Shown: piece after piece, positions 1 to 4,431 of the stretch | How positions within the stretch are numbered: the stretch's first letter is position 1 | How the letters are laid out: each line of letters starts with the position of its first letter | Assembly: GCA_946183765.1 (NCBI GenBank) | Contig: CAMHDC010000089.1 | Span: 1-6,158 of the forward strand | Source: an uncultured Clostridia bacterium | Lineage (GTDB): Bacteria; Bacillota; Clostridia; Christensenellales; CAG-138 | Reading direction: 5' to 3' | Length of the DNA stretch: 6,158 nt | Notes under the pieces: generated by a model | Seen by the model: the letters and a program-made list of their open reading frames with translations, nothing else | Told to the model about the DNA's origin: nothing | The model's database searches: none | Translations under genes and position numbers: made by a program

Positions 1-1
1 C

Positions 2-73
2 GCCATGAACGAGCTCATCCGCTCCGGGAAGATCGAAACCCTGGTGGCCCGGATGCTGCCCGATTTCCATTGA
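2..73 (+). CDS. C-terminal end of an unidentified upstream protein (5' partial)
   Basis: An open frame enters from the left edge and ends at a TGA at 71-73. It encodes 23 residues beginning AMNELIRSG and ending in LPDFH. The stop is followed 16 bases later by a hairpin and T-run, as expected for the last gene of an operon. The tail is amphipathic and helical in character, with no motif I can name. In related clostridial loci the genes before the SpoIVF pair are often min, rod or mgsA genes, but this tail does not resemble the usual ends of those proteins that I know. The end of a solute-binding protein is possible but unproven. The function is left open. Confidence 0.6.
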   Translation, partial: AMNELIRSGKIETLVARMLPDFH

Positions 74-89
74 ACCGCATACCTTCTTT

Positions 90-117
90 GAACCCGGTCA
101 GCCGGGCTCTTTTTTTG
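90..117 (+). terminator. Rho-independent terminator of the upstream gene
   Basis: CCCGG (93-97) pairs with CCGGG (102-106) around a four-base loop. The stem extends past one A-C mismatch by two more pairs (90-91 with 108-109). A run of seven T (110-116), then G and more T, follows directly. It lies 16 bases after the upstream stop and separates that gene from the repeat-protein promoter. Confidence 0.8.
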
Positions 118-131
118 TTTTGTTAATACTT

Positions 132-154
132 TGTTTACAATTACGGCGTGAACA
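132..154. promoter_or_regulatory. Possible operator: imperfect inverted repeat inside the promoter
   Basis: TGTTTAC (132-138) and GTGAACA (148-154) are inverted copies with one mismatch, separated by nine bases. They cover the -35 element and the spacer up to the extended -10. A repressor bound there would block RNA polymerase. The arms are short and AT-rich DNA often yields such matches, so this is only a candidate. Confidence 0.2.
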
Positions 155-163
155 TGATATACT
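134..163 (+). promoter_or_regulatory. Sigma-A-type promoter with extended -10 for the repeat-protein gene
   Basis: TTTACA (134-139, one mismatch to TTGACA) and TATACT (158-163, one mismatch to TATAAT) are separated by 18 bases. TG at 155-156 lies one base before the -10, giving the extended TGN form. Transcription would start near 170, leaving a leader of roughly 27 bases that contains the ribosome binding site. The surrounding AT-rich stretch contrasts with the GC-rich genes. This supports independent expression of the 197-2677 gene. Confidence 0.7.
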
Positions 164-196
164 ACCTTTGATACTGAATATAAAGGAGGATCGTGT

Positions 197-2677
197 ATGA
201 AAAAAAGGCGTTTCAGACGGATGGCGCGGAAGCGGAATCGGCTGACCATAGCTGTATCCTTGATACTGGCTGTGCTGCTGGTGCCGTTTGCCACGCTGGC
301 GGACACCTGGGATCTGAAGGATGGGGACATCCTCGTGTCTTCCGATGAAGAACACGGACAAACGGTGACCCAGAACGGCAGCACCGTGGCGGACGACAAT
401 CCAGTCATCACTACGTCGGACACGTCCCTCGGTGCGGGGGAACTGACCATCGCTGCGGCAGATCAGAAAACCGTCTATATCACGATCTCCGATGCATATA
501 TCGATGCCAATGGATCGGACGTGGGCGGCATCACCACCTCCGGCGATGGCAACGTGGTCATCGAGCTGGATGGAAACAATAAGCTCTACGGTGACGACGG
601 CCATGCCGGCCTCGAAAAGGGCAACACCGGCGACCTTATCATCAAGGATGAGGACAACAACGGCTCCCTGTATGCCCAGGGCGGCGGCTACGGTGCGGGC
701 ATTGGCGGTGCGGAAGAGAAGGGCGCCGACCATATCGAGATCACCGGCGGCACGGTGGAGGCTATCGGCACCAACGGCGGCGCGGGCATCGGCGGCGGCT
801 TCGGCGGTTCGGGAGACAACATCGTTATTTCCGGCGGCGACGTGACGGCCACCAGCACCAGCGGCGGCGCGGGCATCGGCGGCGGCGGCCACGGCGACGG
901 CAGCAACATCGAAATCAGCGGCGGCACGGTGAAAGCAGACGGCGGTTCCGGTTACGGCGCGGGCATCGGCGGCGGCGGTGAAGGCGACGGCCATGATATT
1001 CTCATCTCCGGCGGCGACGTGACAGCCACCGGCGGCAAATACGGCGCGGGCATCGGCGGCGGGGCCGCAAATACGTCGGAAGGAACCGGCAACGGCACCA
1101 ACATCACCATCACCGGCGGCACTGTGACGGCCACCGGCGGCGAGGATGCCGCGGGCATCGGCGGCGGCGCCGTGGGCAACGGCAATTGCATCACCATCTC
1201 CGGCGGCACCGTGACGGCCACCGGCAACGAGGGCGGCGCAGGCATCGGCGGCGGCGACGGTGGCGCAGGCGGCAGCATCGAGATCTCCGGCGGTACGGTC
1301 AACGCTACTGGAGATAACGGCGGCGCGGGCATCGGTTCCGGCGCGGAGGGCGGCCACGCGGTGGGCATCACCATTTCAGACGGACATGTCACCGCTACTG
1401 GCGGTGCAGCCGGCGCAGGCATCGGCGGCGGCTTCGGCGGCGACGGTCAGGAGATAGAAATCTCCGGCGGCACAGTAAACGCCACCGGCGGCACCAGTGC
1501 GGCAGGTATCGGCGGCGGCGCCTATGGCGACGGAAATGATATTACGATCACCGATGGCAACGTTACGGCCACCGGCGGTCAATACGGCGCAGGCATTGGT
1601 GGCGGCCTTTCCTATGACGAGACCGATGGCGGCAACGCCAGCGACATCACCATCTCCGGCGGCATCGTGAACGCCACCGGCGGCAAGGAGGCTGCGGGTA
1701 TCGGCGGCGGGGCCGTGGGCAACGGCACCGACATCACCATCTCCAACGCCAACGTCACGGCCACTGGCAACCACGGAGGCGCGGGCATCGGCGGCGGCGC
1801 GGAGGGCGGCGACGGCACCAACATCACCATCGCCGACAGCGACGTGACCGCCATCGGCGGCTACAACGGCGCGGGCATCGGCGGCGGCTTTGGCGGCGAC
1901 GGCACCAACATCACCATCACCGATAGCACGGTGACCACCACCGGCGGAGAAAACGCCGCGGGCATCGGCGGCGGCTGCTACGCCAACGGCGAAAACATCG
2001 CCATCACCGACAGCACCGTAACTGCTACCGGTGGCAATTGCGCTGCAGGCATCGGCGGCGGTATGGCTGCCTATGAGGGCGGCGGCCAGGCTGATAACAT
2101 CACCATCATCGGCGATTCCCAGGTGAGCGCATACCAGGGCGCGGCGTGGAGCAACGTCGGCCAGGGCGGCGCCATCGGCACCGGCGGCGATACCGATGGT
2201 AGCGACAATCCCATCCCCGGCGCGGATATCGATCCCAACACTGACGGACTCACTGAAGGCGGCTTCGTCAAGTTCTATGAGTCCGGCGCGACGGATCCCT
2301 ATCTGGTCATCGAAGGAACTATGTCTGCGCCGGCTCCCGGCGGCAACGACGGCGGCAGCGAGAGTGAGCCTCCCTTCCAGGTGCTGGACGAGAGCGCTGC
2401 GGATATGGAGTACGAGCAGGCCATGGAGGGCCACGTCCTGACCATCAAGGCCCCCACGAAATATGCCGTGCTGACCGGCAAGCTCTCCGCGCTCCAGAAG
2501 CTGCTGGACGAGGGGATCACCGAGATCGTGTTCGTGACCAAAGAGGCCACGTCCACTTTCTCCCTTTCGGAACTGCTCGCCAAGGGTATTGGCGAGGAGA
2601 CCTTCACCCTGACCCACGACGGCGACAAGATCGTCTTCCTGCTGGGCGATACGGACATCAGCAGCTTGCTGAAGTAA
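197..2677 (+). CDS. Secreted glycine-rich repeat protein, predicted parallel beta-helix, carbohydrate-binding-like
   Basis: The 826-codon frame starts at ATG 197, six bases after an AAAGGAGGA ribosome binding site (182-190). Residues 1-36 are a Sec signal peptide: a very basic n-region, a hydrophobic stretch at about 16-33 (LTIAVSLILAVLL within it), and likely cleavage after ATLA (about residue 35). Residues 37-160 resemble the N-terminal beta-strand region of Cthe_2159-like carbohydrate-binding domains, including an AGLEKG turn. Residues about 161-648 hold 16 repeats, each carrying AGIGG or AGIGS, then an ITI-type strand and a TVTATGG-type strand. This pattern suggests a right-handed beta-helix. 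Residues about 723-826 form a separate C-terminal region rich in Leu, Ile and acidic residues that I do not recognise. There is no LPXTG, SLH or C-terminal membrane segment, so the protein is probably released or held non-covalently. Binding of plant, mucin or own-envelope glycans is inferred from family resemblance only. Its own promoter and terminator make it monocistronic. Confidence 0.85.
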   Translation: MKKRRFRRMARKRNRLTIAVSLILAVLLVPFATLADTWDLKDGDILVSSDEEHGQTVTQNGSTVADDNPVITTSDTSLGAGELTIAAADQKTVYITISDAYIDANGSDVGGITTSGDGNVVIELDGNNKLYGDDGHAGLEKGNTGDLIIKDEDNNGSLYAQGGGYGAGIGGAEEKGADHIEITGGTVEAIGTNGGAGIGGGFGGSGDNIVISGGDVTATSTSGGAGIGGGGHGDGSNIEISGGTVKADGGSGYGAGIGGGGEGDGHDILISGGDVTATGGKYGAGIGGGAANTSEGTGNGTNITITGGTVTATGGEDAAGIGGGAVGNGNCITISGGTVTATGNEGGAGIGGGDGGAGGSIEISGGTVNATGDNGGAGIGSGAEGGHAVGITISDGHVTATGGAAGAGIGGGFGGDGQEIEISGGTVNATGGTSAAGIGGGAYGDGNDITITDGNVTATGGQYGAGIGGGLSYDETDGGNASDITISGGIVNATGGKEAAGIGGGAVGNGTDITISNANVTATGNHGGAGIGGGAEGGDGTNITIADSDVTAIGGYNGAGIGGGFGGDGTNITITDSTVTTTGGENAAGIGGGCYANGENIAITDSTVTATGGNCAAGIGGGMAAYEGGGQADNITIIGDSQVSAYQGAAWSNVGQGGAIGTGGDTDGSDNPIPGADIDPNTDGLTEGGFVKFYESGATDPYLVIEGTMSAPAPGGNDGGSESEPPFQVLDESAADMEYEQAMEGHVLTIKAPTKYAVLTGKLSALQKLLDEGITEIVFVTKEATSTFSLSELLAKGIGEETFTLTHDGDKIVFLLGDTDISSLLK
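677..2140 (+). repeat. Sixteen in-frame tandem repeats of 87-105 bases coding for AGIGGG units
   Basis: Taking the A of AGIG as anchor, copies fall at residues 167, 196, 225, 255, 284, 319, 348, 377, 407, 436, 465, 500, 529, 559, 588 and 617. The intervals are 29, 29, 30, 29, 35, 29, 29, 30, 29, 29, 35, 29, 30, 29 and 29 residues (mean 30). The DNA core is a recurring GCGGGCATCGGCGGCGGC with synonymous changes in some copies. The first copy reads AGIGGA and the eighth AGIGSG. Copies 2-11 mostly carry SGG or TGG before the last strand, while copies 12-16 carry mainly DS or NA. The array is coding throughout, with lengths that are multiples of three. Confidence 0.9.
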
Positions 2678-2702
2678 GGCATCCGCCATACGGATTTATA
2701 TC

Positions 2703-2727
2703 AAAAGCCCGGTTCGCCGGGCTTTTT
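2703..2727 (+). terminator. Strong Rho-independent terminator after the repeat-protein gene
   Basis: AAAAGCCCGG (2703-2712) pairs perfectly over ten bases with CCGGGCTTTT (2717-2726) around a TTCG loop, and T follows at 2727. It begins 25 bases after the stop at 2675-2677. A smaller hairpin, ATCCG (2681-2685) with CGGAT (2691-2695), precedes it. The A-run on the 5' side means it could also work weakly on the other strand, but no convergent gene is seen. Confidence 0.9.
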
Positions 2728-2756
2728 GCATATCCTGACGTCTTTTTGCGTATTTT
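2728..2756 (+). promoter_or_regulatory. Candidate promoter for the SpoIVF-like operon (sigma-E-like)
   Basis: Because a strong terminator lies just upstream, the operon at 2784 needs its own promoter in the 56-base gap. GCATATC (2728-2734), 14 bases, then CGTATTTT (2749-2756) partly matches the sporulation sigma-E pattern (GHATANT, about 14 bases, CATACAHT), with several mismatches in the -10. A sigma-A reading, TTGCAT (2726-2731) with TATTTT (2751-2756), has a poor 19-base spacer. Sigma-E control is what is known for Bacillus spoIVFAB. The assignment is tentative. Confidence 0.3.
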
Positions 2757-2783
2757 GAGACAAAAAGCGGTAAGGAGGCAATC

Positions 2784-3461
2784 ATGGATTTCGGGGAAGT
2801 GAAGGTACGTGAGCAGCAGCAGAACGCGGGGCCCTGCGCCAGGTTTACGGTGCAGGAGCGGTCGGAGAAGGTGACGGTGCGTTCGGGCAGCATGATGGCG
2901 AAGCTCAGCCTGTGCCTGGGCGTGCTGCTCATCGCCCTGGTGCTGGAGCTGGGCGGTACGAAGGCGGGACGTCAGCGGCAGGTGTTCGCGGCGGAGGGGG
3001 AGAAGCGGCCGGCGGCCACCGCCCGGGAGGAGAACCTGGGGGCCATCTACTATGTGGAGACTGGCGCCGCCGATCCCACAGCTCCCTCCGGGGCCGACGT
3101 GAAGCGCATCAAGTGGGCCCCGCCGGTGCGTTCCGATGAGGTGACTCTCCTTCGGGAGGACAGCGTGGTGGGCTTTGCGGCCCTCGATACCCAGGTTAGC
3201 TGCTGCTGTGCCGGGCAGGTATTCGCCGTGGGCGAGGACGAGGACTGGGGCAAGTACGTGCGGGTGCGCTCCGCCGGGGATATCGACGCGGTGTATTACG
3301 GCTTCGAAGAGGTGGCCGTCCGCGCCGGGCAGAGCGTGGCGGCGGGGCAACTGCTGGGCACCGTGCCCTTGGGGCGGCGGGTGTATCTTGGCGTGTCGGA
3401 GAAGGGCGCGCCGCAGGATCCCCGCGCCTACGTGTCCCTGACGGTCGTGAAGCAGGCATGA
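2784..3461 (+). CDS. SpoIVFA-like membrane protein with degenerate LytM/M23 domain
   Basis: The 225-residue frame starts at ATG 2784, five bases after AAGGAGG (2772-2778). Residues 1-37 are hydrophilic, residues about 38-56 form one membrane helix (LSLCLGVLLIALVLELG), and a linker leads to an M23/LytM-like fold at about 127-215. Landmarks of that fold are visible: GQVFAVGEDEDWGKYVRVR (144-162), VYYGF (170-174) and VRAGQSVAAGQLLGT (179-193). The zinc ligands of active M23 enzymes (HxxxD and HxH) are absent: the HLHFE position reads RVYLGV and the YAH position reads YYG. It is therefore probably not an enzyme. Position, topology and lost active site fit SpoIVFA, which in Bacillus holds and inhibits the SpoIVFB protease. 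Three consecutive cysteines (140-142) are unusual. It overlaps the protease gene by ATGA. A general M23-family scaffold is the alternative; a sporulation role is inferred. Confidence 0.8.
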   Translation: MDFGEVKVREQQQNAGPCARFTVQERSEKVTVRSGSMMAKLSLCLGVLLIALVLELGGTKAGRQRQVFAAEGEKRPAATAREENLGAIYYVETGAADPTAPSGADVKRIKWAPPVRSDEVTLLREDSVVGFAALDTQVSCCCAGQVFAVGEDEDWGKYVRVRSAGDIDAVYYGFEEVAVRAGQSVAAGQLLGTVPLGRRVYLGVSEKGAPQDPRAYVSLTVVKQA

Positions 3462-4336
3462 AGCGGCTCTGCGAGCTGGGGGAAACGGAGGTATGGGCCC
3501 ACTGGACGTTGCTCCCCGCCGTGCTGCTCCTGACGGTGATCGAAGGACCGAAGCGGATGGGCCTGGGACTCCTGGCCCTGGCCCTCCACGAGACGGGGCA
3601 TATGCTGACCGCCCGGGGGCTGGGTTATCGGGTCCGATCCCTGGAGCTGTGGCCCTTCGGGGCGGCCCTCAGCATGGATCTGGGCACCGGGAGCCGAGGC
3701 GCTCTGACGGTATCCCTGGCAGGGCCCCTGTGTGGGATCGCGGCGGCAGGCACGAGTCTGCTGCTCCTCCGGCTCCTGCCCCAAACGGCGGGGGTCATGG
3801 AGCCCTTTTTTCGCATGAACCTGTCTTTATCGGCGGTGAATCTGCTGCCCGCATGGCCCCTGGACGGAGGGAGGGCCCTTTCGTCCCTGCTTTCCCGGCC
3901 GTTGGGCGTCCGCCGCGCCAGGCGGGTCACGGCCTGGGTGGGCCTTCTGCTGGGCGGCGCGCTTCTCGCCCTGGGCGTCTACGGGGCCGTCCTGGGCGTG
4001 GGCAGCGAGACCGCGCTGCTGTTCGCCGGTTTCTTGCTGTTCTCGGGCCTGCGCACCCTGCTGAAGGAGGACATGGCGTTGGACGGGCTGATCGACCGAC
4101 AATCGTCCCTCAGAGCCGGGCGGCCCGTGGAGGTCCGGGAGGCGGCCCTTATGGGGGATCGGACCGCGGGGGAAGCCCTGCAGGCTCTGCACCGGGGCCG
4201 ATATACCCTGATCCGCGTGGTGGGGCAGGGGGATCGGCTGCTGGGCACCCTGGACGAAGGGACGCTGCTGCAGGGGCTCATGGAGCGCGGGGAAAAAATC
4301 ACCCTTCGGGAGCTGGTTTTCCTGTTTGACCGGTGA
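3458..4336 (+). CDS. spoIVFB: SpoIVFB-type site-2 intramembrane metalloprotease (M50) with CBS-like tail
   Basis: This 292-residue polytopic protein is close in length to Bacillus SpoIVFB (288). The zinc motif HETGH lies at 44-48 in a hydrophobic helix, and the third-ligand motif NLLPAWPLDGGR at 128-139 includes D136. Other family features are WPFGAAL (65-71), matching the LPFGG region, and SLAGPLCG (86-93), matching IAGPL. Hydrophobic helices fall at about 17-28, 35-50, 82-108, 118-130 and 158-200. Residues about 220-290 resemble the single CBS-like regulatory domain of SpoIVFB, which in Bacillus binds ATP. The known substrate there is pro-sigma-K, cleaved in the mother-cell-derived outer forespore membrane; the substrate here is unknown. 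ATG 3458 overlaps the preceding stop (ATGA, 3458-3461) and the upstream sequence is a poor ribosome binding site, so translation is probably coupled to the SpoIVFA-like gene. Rip1/YydH-type M50 proteases are less likely given the partner gene. Confidence 0.88.
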   Translation: MKRLCELGETEVWAHWTLLPAVLLLTVIEGPKRMGLGLLALALHETGHMLTARGLGYRVRSLELWPFGAALSMDLGTGSRGALTVSLAGPLCGIAAAGTSLLLLRLLPQTAGVMEPFFRMNLSLSAVNLLPAWPLDGGRALSSLLSRPLGVRRARRVTAWVGLLLGGALLALGVYGAVLGVGSETALLFAGFLLFSGLRTLLKEDMALDGLIDRQSSLRAGRPVEVREAALMGDRTAGEALQALHRGRYTLIRVVGQGDRLLGTLDEGTLLQGLMERGEKITLRELVFLFDR

Positions 4337-4354
4337 AAGGTTTTGTGGTATAGT
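4326..4354 (+). promoter_or_regulatory. Sigma-A-type extended -10 promoter for the radical SAM gene
   Basis: TTGACC (4326-4331) and TATAGT (4349-4354) are separated by exactly 17 bases, and TG at 4346-4347 gives an extended -10. The -35 lies inside the last codons of the protease gene, whose stop is at 4334-4336. Transcription would start near 4361, just before the leader hairpin. This suggests vegetative expression of the radical SAM gene independent of the SpoIVF-like operon, in addition to any read-through. Confidence 0.7.
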
Positions 4355-4363
4355 ACATTAGTT

Positions 4364-4406
4364 AAACTGCGTTTTTATGTGCATAAGCCTGAAAACGCCG
4401 TAGTTT
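4364..4406 (+). promoter_or_regulatory. 5' leader hairpin upstream of the radical SAM gene
   Basis: AAACTGCGTTTT (4364-4375) pairs with AAAACGC (4392-4398) and AGTTT (4402-4406), giving 12 Watson-Crick pairs with a three-base bulge (4399-4401). A T-G and an A-T pair may extend the stem toward the loop. It starts about three bases after the predicted transcription start. No T-run follows, so it is not an intrinsic terminator. It may stabilise the mRNA end, bind a protein or be a regulatory leader. I cannot match it to a known riboswitch. Confidence 0.5.
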
Positions 4407-4431
4407 GGGCAATACTGTAGGCAGGAAAGAC

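Noticed and set aside
98..1357. Long minus-strand open frame of 419 codons
   Set aside because: It is antisense to the glycine-repeat gene and translates into low-complexity Ala/Gly/Asp repeats mirroring it. It runs over the promoter and terminator region at its end and lacks a convincing ribosome binding site.
677..2140. CRISPR array or non-coding tandem repeat
   Set aside because: The spacing is always a multiple of three, the repeats stay in one frame with synonymous changes, and they lie between a signal peptide and a C-terminal domain. It is a coding repeat.
677..2140. Relation to mycobacterial PE-PGRS or to collagen-like proteins
   Set aside because: There is no PE domain and no Gly-X-Y triplet pattern. 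The 29-35 residue unit with ITI and TVTATGG strands fits the beta-helix surface proteins of Bacillota better.
1376..2689. Long minus-strand open frame of 437 codons
   Set aside because: It is the same antisense shadow of the repeat array and C-terminal region, created by high GC and repeat periodicity. No recognisable domain.
2658..3350. Minus-strand open frame of 230 codons over the terminator and the SpoIVFA-like gene
   Set aside because: It crosses a strong terminator and is antisense to a gene with a good ribosome binding site and a visible membrane segment and LytM fold.
3493..4329. Plus-strand open frame of 278 codons within the protease gene
   Set aside because: It is out of frame with the M50 protease, whose HETGH and NLLPAWPLDGG motifs are clear. 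Its translation is Gly/Pro/Arg-rich with no domain.
4337..4431. Riboswitch or transcription attenuator in the radical SAM leader
   Set aside because: There is a hairpin, but no T-run after it and no recognisable preQ1, cobalamin, SAM or other aptamer core in about 70 bases. It is reported only as a leader hairpin.
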